Positions 1 through 11,593 of a stretch of DNA of 64,000 nucleotides are shown piece after piece. The DNA is from Adiantum capillus-veneris (lineage: Eukaryota; Streptophyta; Polypodiopsida; Polypodiales; Pteridaceae). The stretch's first letter is position 1, and each line of letters starts with the position of its first letter. Both the position numbers and the translations under genes were made by a program. The DNA is taken from contig CM043957.1 of the NCBI GenBank assembly GCA_014529385.2, positions 72,074,381-72,138,380 on the forward strand, read 5' to 3'. The notes beneath the pieces are model-generated. The model saw only the letters and a list, made by a program, of their open reading frames with translations. It had not been told where the DNA came from and did not search any database.

Positions 1-410
1 GGGAGATGGTAGAAAGAGCCCAATCAAGTGGGGCTGGTCTCTTCCTAAGCGCACAATAAGCAAAAGACTAGTGCCGAAGATAACAAAAAAACCAACACCA
101 AAGATAACTTAAAGATTCACGTCAGAGATAAATCAAGACTAGTGCGCAAAAGACAAAATACAATGAGAGCGCAAAAACACCTGGCAGGGGTGTGTGAAGG
201 GGGAGCGAGGGCGAACTCACGCTACAGGCACTGGCGGATCCTGATTTGCATGAGAAGGAAGGGCGGTAGGGTTCTCGAGCGAGCTTGTGGTGGTGTTTTT
301 TTAACTTATCAATGGATGTGAGCCTTGGGGGCTTTGTGTGTGTTTGTATTGAAATAATAAGACTTTTTTGCCACTTTATTCTTTGATAATTGTGTTTTGG
401 CAAATTCAAG
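1..410. other. No gene recognised
   Basis: AT-rich flank with short ORFs of no recognisable family. It adjoins the poly(A) end (poly-T on this strand) of the LINE that follows. Confidence 0.5.
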
Positions 411-428
411 TTTTTTTTTTTTGGCAAA

Positions 429-445
429 ACTCACAATTTGTGAGT
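429..445 (-). other. LINE 3'-end stem-loop and poly(A) start
   Basis: ACTCACAATTTGTGAGT is a near-palindrome lying just before TTTTGCC and the poly(A) on the minus strand. The same arrangement occurs at several other LINE ends in the window (28693, 31731, 47968, 48818, 49716). Confidence 0.6.
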
Positions 446-756
446 GGATTTATTAAGCACATCATAATATTACAGAACCAACCTCAAGCTCGAATCAAGC
501 CTTGAGGTGCAAAAGTTTACAAGGTGGACGTTTACCATCTCGTAGTGAGGCCTATCACCAGTGAATGTGAACAAAATTTCTAGGCTTTTCTTACCGTCCG
601 TTGACAACAAGGCATGAGAAGTCCTAGACCAATCATCCAAGTTTTTCTTGCACCCAAGCGTCCATATTAGCACTTTGCTTTCTTGTATAACCTCTACGAA
701 GCTTGCCACCTTAGGATCTCCTTCAAACACCCCGGCGGTTCCTTGTCTGCCATACA

Positions 757-1315
757 TTATGGAAGAAGAAGTACATGACAGTTTGAGTGCTGATGAGGAG
801 GGAAGGACTCCCAACTTCTTACCTCCAAGGAATAAATCAGTCTTGAAATAACCAATTTTCCATGTTCTTTGGACCCACTTTCATATTTTCCATGTGAGAC
901 CTCTGATAGGTGGGCATTCCAAGAATAGATGGGCCAAATCCTCACTAGCTAACCTGCACCCCAATCATTGATTTGGCCTAATCCCTCTTTCTTGTATCTT
1001 CACCCCCGTCGGAAGATCACCCCACATTACCTTCCAAAGAAATACCTTCATGTAGTGCGAAAACTTTGGCTTCCACACGTTCTCCATTACTTGCTCCCAC
1101 CATTCCTTCGGCCATTGTTTTTTCCATTTCTTGTTAAGGGGGCTAGACCAATTCTTCTTTTGCATTATTGTATGATATATGCCTTTAGAACGAGGTTTCC
1201 ATAAGAGACTACTTCTGGGACATCTCCAGGCATTCCATTCAAACTTTGATTCACAGATTGGCATCACTGCATTGTTAAGCTCTTTCATCACTTTGTTGAC
1301 TAGCAATACCTCCAA
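757..1315 (-). pseudogene. LINE C-terminal zf-RVT region (broken)
   Basis: The minus frame at 965-1315 reads KVFLWKVMWGDLPTGVKIQERGI, the pattern of the plant RVT zinc-binding (zf-RVT) domain at the C-terminus of L1 ORF2. The frame at 757-945 continues it after a frameshift (DLAHLFLECP-like reading, followed by a W-rich stretch). The same motif recurs in the LINE pieces near 49.1 kb and 56.3 kb (FLWKLWWRLLPTNIKILARGIG). The expected downstream Cys/His residues are only partly visible. Confidence 0.75.
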
Positions 1316-1688
1316 GCCATTAAGTTGGAACCGGGTTACCAGAAGGTCAATGGTTTTCCATCTCTTGCTGTCACCATCCCAGAAGTGCCCAAGTCAATTC
1401 AGACCCTTATTATTCAGTTTCCTGGCTGTTTCTATCCACTAGGGACTTTGTGGTGGATATACAACTTTAGAGAGCCAGGGGACTACTGCAAAATGAAGTT
1501 CTTGAAGTATCTGGTTTCTTCCCCCCCACTCTAAGACTCCCTCTGCTCTGTTGCATTTCCTTACCAATTGAGATGCCCCCCTAGACTTAGGGTAGACCAC
1601 GTCGGGGCTACTAGTTTGTCATGAACCTCTACCCCTTTTCACTCACCACCTTTTTTACCAAGTTTAGCTACTTCTATCATATCTTTGA

Positions 1689-3150
1689 TCATGATAGCCC
1701 AAGCTTGATCCTGTTAGCCAATAAGACTACAAATTTTTTGCAAAGAGCTTCTGCATGGGCCATAGGGTTGAGAATTTTGAGGTCTCCTTGATCCACTGGC
1801 CGGGCGACTAACTCCCAAATGGCCCATTGCCATGGCCTAGAGGATTTTGTGTTTTTTTTCCATAAAAATCTTTTTAATGGTTTTAAGAGCTCTTTCGAGT
1901 GGCACTTAGCCATCTTGAGAAGCGGCTAGTGAAGGCAATATAAGGGAGCATAAATGCATCAATCACTTTAATCTGGCTTGGGAATGGGAGAAAAGCATAG
2001 TCCCACCTACTCATTTTTGTTCTGATTCTTTTGAGGACCCACTGAAATCTTTGTTTGTGAGCTACTTCCACCCCCAAGGGGGTCCCCAAAAGTCTAAAAA
2101 TATTCCCTTTTGTGACAATCTCCCACAACCAGTCAGAAGGGTCAAAGGAGTCATTTTCCAACAGGGAGATCAGACTTGACTTCTCTTTATTACATTGGGA
2201 CTCCGAAGCCACTAAGAACATTTGCACAATCTCTTTCCTGACAACCTAGGGGCACGTCTTCAAGAAGAGGAGAGAATCGTATGTAAATAGTTTTGCTAGT
2301 AGTTGGCTATTTCTCGATAAAGCTAGGACTTTTAACTCCCCTTGCTCAACACTAGCTTCAAGCATCGTGATTAAAGGATGTGATCCTATGGCAAAAAGTA
2401 GGGGGACCAGAGGGCATCCATGCTTAATAGACATTTTGACTTCAAAGGAGCCCACTCTTGTATCGTTAAATAGGAGGTCTGATTGGCTACCGGCCCCCAA
2501 TGTACGTATAAGGTGACATAAGCGAGGCCCAAAGCCAAGAGCTTTTATGACGGCTTCTATATATGACCATGTTATTATGTCATAAGCCTTATCAAAGTCT
2601 AGCTACAACAGAATGAACTCTTGCTTTGTGTAAGTTGCATATTCAATGCCCACCATTGCTGCTAAGATGTTCTCATAAATGGACCTTCCTTTAATGAACA
2701 CATGTTGATGGGGAGAGATGATCTTGTTAAGTAAATGGGCTAGTCTAAGGGCTACTGCCTTGGCAATAATTTTGTAGGCTGCCAACATCATCGTAATAGG
2801 GTGCCAATTCTTCAGTTGAGAAAAACATGTACCTATTTGGGGATGGGTTTGATAAGCCCTCTCTTCACACTTATCTCCAACGACCCTTTGCAATGGTTTT
2901 GTTGGCTAGACTCGTGATTGGGACCTTGAGATCATCCCAAAATTCTCTAAAGAATTCCGCCGTCATTCCATCCCAACCAGGGGACTTTTTCTTGCCAAGG
3001 GCTTGCAATTATAGTGAAAATTTGTCTTCAAAAAATGCCCCTACCAGGCTATTGGCTTCCAGGCTATCTCTTTGTTAGCTTGCCAAGCGGCCTTTAGAAT
3101 GCTGAAAATGGTGAATCTAGTTTCCTTGCTTATTGGAGGTTTGAATACTC
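1689..3150 (-). pseudogene. LINE reverse transcriptase (broken)
   Basis: Pieces in different minus frames together make an RT domain. About 2890-2960 reads SPGWDGMTAEFFREFW. 2603-2893 reads NWHPITMM, then YKIIAKAVALRLAHLLNK and HQHVFIKGRSIYENILAA. 2246-2500 reads GCPLVPLLFAI, and the position of the catalytic YADD box reads FTYDSLLFL, so the first Asp of the box is replaced by Tyr. 1883-2227 reads LGTPLGVE, the usual motif after the palm. 1689-1913 continues with LKPLKRFLWKKNTKSSRPWQW. The damaged active site and multiple frameshifts mean no enzyme is made. Family assignment is from motif order and is firm; the exact ends are approximate. Confidence 0.85.
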
Positions 3151-3262
3151 AAATTGGCAAGGGTTTATATTGTACATATGTAGGCATCATGGTTTGGATA
3201 TCTAACCTAATGATTCCATTTTGTAAAGGCTCTTGAAAAGAATCTTAAATGAGTACCTTGAT

Positions 3263-3641
3263 TAGGGTAAAGGAGCCAGTTTAGGGTAAAGGATCCAGTT
3301 TAGAGACACTCAAGAAAAAAAGTGTAATTTTGGGTGGGATTTTGCAAATTTGGTCAGATTTGAATTTTGAAATGTGCATGAGATTCCTCATGCAAAGGCG
3401 GATTAGGTAATACCAAGATTGATATTTTTTTGATTTAATTTGGGCAGTCAATTTGAGAAAGTTTAAATTTTGAGGTCTTTTAGGGGTTAGAAACACCCAA
3501 GGCCCAGTAGTGGTACAGTTTTCAGCAAATCACAAGTTGACACATAAGCAAGATTCCTAGCATATTCCAAAATTTGTCTCTAAATTGGGGCATGCATAAC
3601 TTTTAAAAGGCACATGTGTTACAACTGGCTCCTTTACCCTA
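3263..3641. mobile_element. MITE with 19-bp perfect terminal inverted repeats
   Basis: The left end TAGGGTAAAGGAGCCAGTT (3263-3281) is repeated as its exact reverse complement at 3623-3641. The element is 379 bp with no coding capacity. If the first TA is a target duplication, the ends are GGGTAAAGGAGCCAGT flanked by TA on both sides, as in Tc1/mariner-type (Stowaway) MITEs. A second, slightly changed copy of the terminal sequence follows directly inside the left end (3282-3300, GGATCC for GGAGCC). Superfamily is inferred only from the TA flank. Confidence 0.65.
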
Positions 3642-5871
3642 GAGCGGACCACACCTTGTTTGAAGCCTTTTTGGCTTGCAGAAGGCAATAGGGTTGTTTG
3701 TGGAAGATTGTTGTAACAACGAAGCCGCTTGATGTTTTGGTGGGATGATTGACACATGGATAGGGTCACTAAGGATCCTTTGCAAACTTTAGTGAGTCCT
3801 TTTTGCCCTACTCTTGATAGAGGAGGTGGCACATGCAGGTCATGTTCATGTGGCTGTAGTCTTGCAACGACCTTTTAACGCTTATGGCGGGCGCCATCTA
3901 GAAACTCTTCAAGATTGTTTGAACCACCTTCTATTATGAGTAGTTGCATTCAATGGTGGTGTTGTGTAGCCTCAACCTTTACTTATGTGTGGTGAGCTCT
4001 GGTTTGTGCGATCATGCTAGCATTGATTTCGTGTTCATTGTTTGTGGCCAACGGGGACGTGTTTGGAAGGTAGCCCAATATGTAAATTAAAGTTTAATAA
4101 TCCTCCTTTGCAAGTCCACTCAGTCTTGCAAAATTATGTTTATGAAAATTTGTGTCTCATTCCTGCACGATGTTCTCTTGAGGCTTCTCTCTAAGGTCTC
4201 CTACAGAGGGCTCCACGTGCTCTTGTACCTGAAATAGAAGGCATGAATCAGCTATATTGTAATTTGTAAACTGCACTGTCTAATTTCAACCTCTCCCAAT
4301 AAAGTTCTCTTGTGTAAACCCTTATCTCGGTTGGTTGTGATCCTACCAAGGATGGTGAATCAAACATTTGGTGTGCTGCTTTGGTAAGTGTGCTAGCAAG
4401 TCATCTTTTTTAACAACTAAACTTTGAGGTGTTGTTGTTTCGTGAAAACTCATCTCTATAGTCTTCAATTTATCTTGAGAATGCTTGTCACCGGTATGCT
4501 ATAAAAGGTATATTTAAAGTGACTCTGGTTAGCATATACAAGCATGTGGGTTATTCTCTTGAATGCTGCTAAAATTGCCATGGTGGCTTGTGTAGATTTG
4601 AAGGCTTGTGAGGATTTGGTGTGAATTCATCTCAGAACTTGTATGTTGCACCTTCAAGTGCCTGCCTCAAATTTTTTTTTGGAGCTCCTCTATTGTCATG
4701 GCATGTTGTGGTGGCATTGCTAGTGGTGAGGGTAGCGCAAGAAATGGCTCACCGAGTGATGGTGAGAGCATGGACTCCTCCGGAGGTTTGTTCTACTGAC
4801 TTGTTGATGGATTCTTGTCATGCTCTTTTGTATGGTGAAATCAATTTGTTGCTTTTCTGATAAAAAGACTTGTCTATGGTATCGGCTTGGCCCGTGCTAG
4901 TGTTAAGTTTTTGTTGTTGGTGCTGGTCTTATTTTTTGCCTGCATGTGACGCGTTGAGAATTTTGTGTTGATACAGTTTGCTGTTTTCTTGAGGTGGTCT
5001 TGGCTGCCATTGACGAGTGTTGTTTTGCTTACTTATGATGCATGAGAGGTAACACTGGCTAAATTGGTTGTTTTTCACATGGGGACCAGCCGTGGCATGT
5101 TTTGAGTTGAACTATGCTGTTGTGAACTATGATTTTGGTTTCTGATTGGGTTTGAAGTACGCATGATTTGTTCTAAGGGCTCGCTCATGCTTGCCGATTT
5201 CTTGTTGTGCTTCCACTACCTCGTTCTTCGCAACAGCCAGTCAACCAGTCCCCTTGGGTTTTGTTCCTTGGGATTTTTAGCTCGGCCTTCTGATGTGGTG
5301 TCGCAAGTCATGCTCCATACCTTCGATAGTTTTGTTTATGTGGCCGTGTTTTCCTTCACTTTGGCAAGTGTGCTGTCTGTTGGTTGTTTTTAGGGTCTCT
5401 TTGCCCTGCTCAACCTGTCAATGTTTTGCTTAAGTTGTGGCTTCATTTTCTTGTTCTCTTGTAGAGTTGCACATATTCATTAAACCTCCTCTATGCCCCG
5501 CAAGCAAGCGTTCGTCGCACTCGACACTAGCGAGCTCTGCTGAGTTGCCCCCTGAGCCCGGACTTCAAACAAAGTGCAATTGGAAAGAGGTGTAGGTGTG
5601 CCTTGTTTGAAGAAATCCCTGCTAGCCATTTAGTTACTAGCACAAGTATGGCCAACGTAGGCATTTACTCTTTGCGAAGCAGCCTTGATGTGTCTATGTT
5701 GTGGTCTGTTGCAGTCCACTCTTCAATGTGGAACCGCATTAAGATGGTGTTCTAATTTTTTTTGTGGCCAAAGAAGATTTGCCACTAGGAGAGGAGTGCA
5801 AACCAACACCATCTTTGTCTCTAGAGTAGCTTGCTTCTCCAACTTGTGAATTAAGCACAACTCCAACCTCA
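3642..5871. other. No gene recognised
   Basis: About 2.2 kb of T/G-rich DNA with only short ORFs of biased, low-complexity translation. No domain, repeat terminus or RNA gene was recognised on either strand. Confidence 0.4.
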
Positions 5872-6279
5872 TTGCCTAAAGTCGACCAATCTTTAGCTAT
5901 TCACAATCCTTTTGATGGTTGCAAGCTATTGGACAAAGGGAAAAGCCTGGTAATCAGGGAAGCCTTGCTGTTGTTTGTGATTGCTGATATAGATGAGTAT
6001 AATAACTCTTTCTCCATACAGGGAAAAATCTTGAATTGGTACGACACATTCCGTTTTATCTCCCTCGGGAAAAATAAAAATGCACGTTACTTCAAATTCA
6101 ACATCGTCAATGCGGTTTTCATCGACACGATCATCATTGTAGGTCCCTTCATTGAGACCTACACTAAGGGGCTTAGGATCAACTTATTCGTCAAGATTGA
6201 CTATCCGCTTATGAGGGCTAGAAACCATAATGCCATGGTGGCTCAACTTTATTTTCCTTGCATGTCGATGCATCAATAA
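5872..6279 (+). pseudogene. Unrecognised ORF, weakly like LINE ORF1 DUF4283
   Basis: An open frame of 135 codons that begins with TTG, so the true start is unknown. Visible strings are KILNWYDTFRFISLGKNKNARYFKF and, further on, VGPFIETYTKGLRINLFVKID. A phenylalanine-rich strand followed by a GPF and then a hydrophobic stretch resembles the DUF4283 domain seen in plant LINE ORF1/gag-like proteins, but the match is loose and no zinc knuckle follows. It may equally be a chance ORF. The family is not established. Confidence 0.2.
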
Positions 6280-6502
6280 CCATTCGAGCCTATGATCCAT
6301 TCCTTGTATCTTTACCTTTCTAGCCTGAGACCAGGATAAGCACATTTCTTTCTCATGCTGCAATTTTTGAGACTACTAGCACACATCCACCTTTGACCAC
6401 ACTAGTGTTTGTTGTTTTGAAAAATTGCAATTTCCATGAGAGATTTAGAACTAAATTCTGAGGTTTTCTTGTGGCTGATGGCCCCCAAAAGACAAAGAAG
6501 TT

Positions 6503-6995
6503 GTGCATATGAGAAACATTAGTTTTATATGTCCTTTCTTTCAAAGTTGGACAAGCCTTTTGTTGCATGTAGGTAGCTATGTCAACTCTTGGAAGCATGA
6601 CTACAATCAAGTCATGGTTCAGATGGCTAGGGAGGACATTGTTATGTTTGTGGCTAGGAATATTGGTCTCTTTGTTGGCAAAGTGTGCACATTGTCCGTT
6701 TTAGACATCACAACTTTGGTTCCCATGCTAGGATTGTGCTTAAAGCATGAACTGACAACAGTATTTCACATGCAATGTGAGATTCTTGGGTACAATAGAG
6801 AGGTGACTTTGCATGCTTTATATTCAACTAGATAAAGACATCCCTAGTGGTCTTCACACTTTTGTCTTTTGTAGGTGGTGGGGAGTACAAGTGTCAGGGT
6901 CTATGGTGGATCATCTCCTAACCTTGCCAAGGAGCTTTAAGGAGATCTACATGGAGATCATTTCAAAAGGCGAGGGATATTTTATCAATGCCTAG
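6503..6995 (+). other. Two overlapping unrecognised ORF pieces
   Basis: Frames at 6503-6835 (110 codons) and 6813-6995 (60 codons) overlap, as if one reading frame had been broken by an indel near 6820. The first contains VGKVCTLSVLDITTLVPMLGLCL, a hydrophobic segment; the second contains WWGVQVSGSMVDHLLTLPRSFKEIY. I do not recognise a family. They lie downstream of the unrecognised ORF at 5872 and could be part of the same decayed element. Confidence 0.2.
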
Positions 6996-7221
6996 TGTTG
7001 AGGGTGTGTTCAAAATTGGCACAAATGGGTCTATAATATCTTTCACCCCTCTGTTGGAAACCTAGATGCTTTAAGAGCATCTGTTTGCCATATTTTTTGG
7101 CCTTCTACCACGAATAACTACACTTGCTTGTCTAGTCCCCTTCAAAGTCAGTGAATCAAATTTTGCCTTGTCCATTGTATATCCCAGTTTCATATGAGAA
7201 TCCTTTGCTTTTTTTGCAGCT

Positions 7222-7222
7222 C

Positions 7223-7300
<78 letters not shown>
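7222..7300. repeat. Compound microsatellite (CT)n(CA)n
   Basis: A CT run (about 7222-7250) passes directly into a CA run (7253-7300). The same CT-to-CA compound order recurs near 34.6 kb and 58.7 kb. Confidence 0.95.
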
Positions 7301-7302
<2 letters not shown>

Positions 7303-9480
7303 ACTTCACTACTTGCTTGTAGTTTTTTCAAGCATCAAATTAGGTTGTATTATGCCATAGATTGTCGACACTCTGGGTTTAAAAAGACCCACACCTTTTT
7401 GCTAGATATGGGATAGGACCCTTAAAATGTTATGATAGTTACAAGGTGTGGCTAAATTACTGCTTACTATCCTCATTTACTATGCCGTGAGGCGCTATGG
7501 TAGCCCTCCTGTGCCGGACTGCATCGGAGGCGGCTACTCATCTACAATTCCCCAAGGGGAGCTCGATCTACTCAATACACTTTGCAAGCAACTTGCCATG
7601 AGTGATGGCGGCCTTCCTTCTTCTCTTGAAAGAGGTGAGGGCGCATTCTACCCCTCACTTAGCTTTGCATGTGTTCTACTTGTGTTAAGTGTGAGGACTG
7701 CGTGCTTTTTTACCCCTGTTGCACCAAACATGGAGCTTACAACACAACCAACTCAGGTCGGCCACTAAGCTTAGCTTTAATGATCTCGTTTCTGTCATTT
7801 TTTTGATTTAAATGGTAAGCACTATCGCATAAAAAAAGGCTATAATTAGCAATGCTATACTTAATGGTCGGGTTGGCTATATACTTAGCAGTGCATGATA
7901 TAATTTGGATGGTTGGACCATTGTATGGTTGGCTCGGTTTGACAATAAAAAGCATTACTAAGCGGTGTTGTTCACGTTCCTTAGCCTGGTAAGGTCCACT
8001 ACAGTGGTCGGCTATGATTGGCATCATATGATTAATAGTTGGAAAGGTTGTTTTGGGGCATGACTATGGTATTGTTACTAGTTTTTTTACCGTTGTTCAT
8101 TATTCATAACAAATTGTAGGTTCATAATGCTCAAAATTTTTTGGGGGATAAAGGGGTTTTCTTATTGGTATTCATTGTTTTTTACTGATGATGATGGTAC
8201 ATAACCAAAACTTGAAAAAAGTTATTGGGCGGCATAACCAATCGCTTAACCTAGTATAAGAAACCACCGTGTGGTTGGCCTTGCTTAAACAAATTATGGC
8301 ACTTCTGAGGATTGTTGTTCCTTATTGCTTAGCTGTGTAAAGACCACTAGGTGGGTTGGCTAGGTTTATATTGTAATGGCTGAATGGGCTAGCAAACATG
8401 AGTTGATATATGATCCCGCTACTGCTTACGGTGACTCTGCATTGAACATTGGTTGGGGGTTAGCCGATTGGCTTGTAGCATACTAGTTGTACCTTATTGT
8501 TTATTGGTCTTTTTTGACTTGATAAAGGTACTAGTTGTTTTCTTTCACTTATCGCATGAATTACTGTAAGAAACTGGGTTTGTTTCCCGATTGCGTACTG
8601 GCTTTCTGGATGAAAATTGTTTGGTGGATTATTTTGGGTGGGGTCCCCACCGACTGCATACTACCACTAGACTTGGTGGTTTACTGGTTCTTTTGGGGGT
8701 AATGCTATATTGTTTCAACATTCCTTTGAACGGGCTTGAGAAAAGTGCATAAAAAAACACACTTCTTTTGTGCACCTGGGCTGGCTAGATACCGTGCTTT
8801 ATCTAAAGATATCTACTAATTGGCTTACTCATCAAAGAATGAAGGTAAGTAACATACAAAATTTGAGGAAGGAGAATGCCATAAACCCTAATTAGTGGTA
8901 AACTTTATCTGTCATAAATAATCAAAAACTTGTTTAATACTCTTAAAGGAAATTTTAGGCTCCTTTTGCTTTATGGAAAAGTGAGGATGGAGCTTCATTA
9001 ATGGAGCTGATTCACTTGGTTTCAAAGGTGGTATGGCCTTCTAAAAACATAATAAATAACCTTAAACTTTGGGTATAATTTTTTTTTGAATCTAAATACT
9101 TTGGACTAGGCTTGAAAGTTTCTAAAAGAACTTTTTAAGATGGACATAAATTACAATTGGTATAGTCCATTTGATACCTATAAAACACATTCAAAGCTAA
9201 CATATCTGTTGTCTTGTTTGGATGGATGCAGGTAAGGAATCGATCTTATCTTGGGAGTTTTTTTTTTGGCTTTGAGCAGTTGTCCTTACATGATTACACA
9301 TGCACCTATGGCAAGGGAAGTACTTCCGATATCTGTATACTAGAATGAGGCTTCATTCATATAAACATTGTACAAAGATGATTCTAAGACTGAATTATTT
9401 TTGTACTTATCATTCCTTATCTTTAGAGCCAGCTCTCTTTTGAATGTAAAAGTTCAATTATGTCTTAATATTTATGGTAA
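7301..9480. other. No gene recognised; contains mini-hairpin cluster
   Basis: About 2.2 kb without a recognisable gene. Four short hairpins (CCAT/ATGG, CCACT/AGTGG, CCAC/GTGG, CCAC/GTGG) at 7918, 7996, 8264 and 8344 are each followed at once by T(T/C)GGC(T/C) or GTTGGCT; see findings. Confidence 0.4.
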
Positions 9481-9513
9481 AACACACACACACACGCACA
9501 CACGCACACACAC
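9481..9513. repeat. (CA)n microsatellite
   Basis: Interrupted CA/CG repeat. Confidence 0.9.
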
Positions 9514-9528
9514 AAGACGGCTAAATGT

Positions 9529-9789
9529 TTGTGGTCTTCGCTAGGGTTCGCAATGACCCGTTCAATTGACTACGATGTCAACACCGTTTTTGTGTTGCAT
9601 TTTTTGAACAATCCAAACATTTTTATTGCGCTTCACCATCTCCAAAATTCGACAGGTGTGATGCATAAACTTAGATCAAATTTACTCAAGAGCTTGCTTG
9701 AGAGCTTCTTGGTTGAAAGACACATTGTCCCGTGTGCATGTCTCTTCTTTCTTGCCAATAAGGCTAATAGTGCAATGAAAGCCACATAA
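9529..9789 (+). pseudogene. Unrecognised ORF upstream of the DUF6570-like region
   Basis: An 86-codon open stretch containing FVLHFLNNPNIFIALHHLQN and FLVERHIVPCACLFFLANKA. No family recognised. It lies 58 bp upstream of the Helitron DUF6570-like ORF on the same strand and may be the remains of its N-terminus. Confidence 0.25.
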
Positions 9790-9846
9790 TTCTCATCTTT
9801 GTAATCAACATGCAACAATTCACTTGCTCTTAGTCTTGATGTATTG

Positions 9847-10671
9847 ATGGCCTTTACTTACTATGTGAGCTGTAGATTAAAACTATATTTGCAAAGAAAT
9901 GACATCATGAGAACAATTATCTTGGGCATGCCATCGGAACCATTTCTTGCAAAGGGTATTTTGCTTTCTGAAAAAAAAGGCATCACATCCCTTCTTGTCT
10001 TCGTGGCGCGCTCAAGCCATCCGCATATTTCTTGGAAAGAAGATGAGGTGGCCACTTTGCATCACTTATGTTTGTTGAATGGTGTCTTGCTTGATGTTGA
10101 GATAGTCCGCATGTACCAAGACAAGGACACAACCCACGCTATGAAAAGCAAGCTTTCACGTCTAAAGAAAGACCTAGGGCTATTCATTAGTGCTCTGATA
10201 CGGCAAGCCAGTGACAGGTTGAGAAGGCCCATTAAGAGATACATCAAAACCATCAAGGACACACCCATTACACCTTGTGAAAAATGTGGACGCTTGTTGT
10301 TTCACCATCAACTAACACGCCAGCTTTTTCCTTTGGGTGCAGAATCCACTTCAAGGAAGCAGAGACGATATGGGAACGCATTCTCTTGTGCCTAGTGCAA
10401 GAAATACTTGGCAAGCGATAGCATGCTTCTATAGGCCTTACAAGACATAGGGCTCAATCCACCACTTCCATATGTATCACATCTAAACCCCATAGAAGTA
10501 CTCTTGGTCTCCATCTGTATCGCCTTCGCCAAGATCCATGAACTGACATATGATGAGCAGTATGGGCTTATAGGTAGTGTCGTCAATGTGATTCCCAACT
10601 TGGAGAAGAGTCATGCTATGCTGCCTTGCTTCATTCAGGACAAGGCTTCTGTTCTTGTGGGAATCAAATGA
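9847..10671 (+). pseudogene. Helitron N-terminal DUF6570-like region
   Basis: One frame runs from ATG 9847 to 10671, interrupted by TAG at 10393, TAG at 10432 and ending at TGA 10669. After a basic region, TPCEKCGRLLFHHQLTRQL gives the Cys pair that opens DUF6570. After the first two stops come LPYVSHLNPIEVLLVSI, then AKIHELTYDEQYGLIGSVV and NVIPNLEKSHAMLPCF. These match the LTxxExxLIS, GQYGYxGxVIN-P and LP pattern of the DUF6570 domain found upstream of Rep in many Helitron proteins. The region is inactive because of the stops. The interrupted frame continues to the edge of the solo LTR at 10828 (NNKWLETLFNP), and related sequence resumes after 25212. Confidence 0.65.
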
Positions 10672-11006
10672 AAACTTGAATTCTATAAATGTTACTTAAG
10701 CAGTGTTCTGTGCCCTTTGCTCACAATATGTGTGATCACTACACTGCTACCCACAGTACTTGTCATTAACAACAAGTGGCTTGAGACTCTTTTTAATCCA
10801 AATATGTCTCCTGCAAATACACTTAGATGCTATAGTAGGAGGTGTGGAAGGCCTTGAAAATACATAACATACTTCATGGAAAACATCAGATCTACATACT
10901 TGGCTAATTCTACATCACATAATCAAAGCTACACGTGATCAAAGAGAGATAGAGAATGCAAGAGGGTAGAAGAATGTGTGCAAGTGCACCTCCAGAGTGG
11001 AGTGCT

Positions 11007-11314
11007 TGTTAACCCTCACGGCTCACGGACACCCCATCACCTACGATGGACGTGTATTATGTATTTGGTAGAGTCAGGTACCGGACTTGTCGGTCCAATA
11101 GGAAAAGGGTAAGAGTGATCGCCGATGAGAGGCGCACTCTAACTGGGACATTCAAGGGATTAGTTGGCTAAGCATGGGCGCCCAAGTGTGAATGGGGCAA
11201 GCCCATATAAAAGTCATTCTAAACCTAAAATGTAGGATTCTCTCATTTGTGCAATGCAAGAAGAGTGCTCTTGCTCCATCTCCTTGTGTACTAGTGTGTG
11301 TGTGTGTGTACTTG

Positions 11315-11346
<32 letters not shown>

Positions 11347-11571
11347 ATCGAGCATTGCGGTGGCACGACGGCGGTGAAGCGGTTGAGCGCGACGTAGCGG
11401 CGTCTCCTTCTTCTTCGCGGCGAGGAATCTTCCACGGCAGGAGCATAGAGCGGTGAGTGACACACCATTGCCCTCTTTTGAGCTTACTAGTTAAGCTAGT
11501 TGTGTGCTTGGAGCCGTCTATGGCTCACACACAGTGTTAGGCAAGTCCCTTAGTGCGGCAAGGAGCGCACA
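11007..11571 (+). repeat. 5' LTR of the 13.9-kb gypsy element
   Basis: TG...CA termini. A TATA-like CATATAAAAG lies at 11204-11213; in the 3' LTR it reads CATCTAAAAG. A GT microsatellite (about 11294-11346) lies within it. Compared with the 3' LTR it lacks about 10 bp near 11551. Confidence 0.9.
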
Positions 11572-11575
11572 TTTT

Positions 11576-11593
11576 TGGTGCCACTACCGGGGA
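11576..11593 (+). promoter_or_regulatory. Primer-binding site, tRNA-Asp-like
   Basis: TGGTGCCACTACCGGGGA starts four bases after the LTR end. It resembles, with a few mismatches, the TGGCGCCGTTGCCGGGGA site complementary to the 3' end of plant tRNA-Asp used by several plant gypsy lineages. The primer identity is inferred from memory of that pattern. Confidence 0.65.

Larger units (their letters stand above)
411..3150 (-). mobile_element. Decayed 5'-truncated L1-type LINE
   Basis: Reading the minus strand from about 3150 down to 411 gives, in order, a reverse transcriptase, its C-terminal part and an RVT zinc-binding region. A short untranslated end follows, with a near-palindrome (429-445) and a poly(A) tract (T run at 411-422 on the plus strand). 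This is the order of plant L1-like ORF2. The endonuclease domain and ORF1 were not found, so the copy is 5'-truncated or the 5' end is too decayed. Many frameshifts and stops make it inactive. The plus-strand LINE at 49.9-56.4 kb is a close relative, sharing protein strings such as KGRSIY-NILAAMVGIEYA. Confidence 0.85.
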
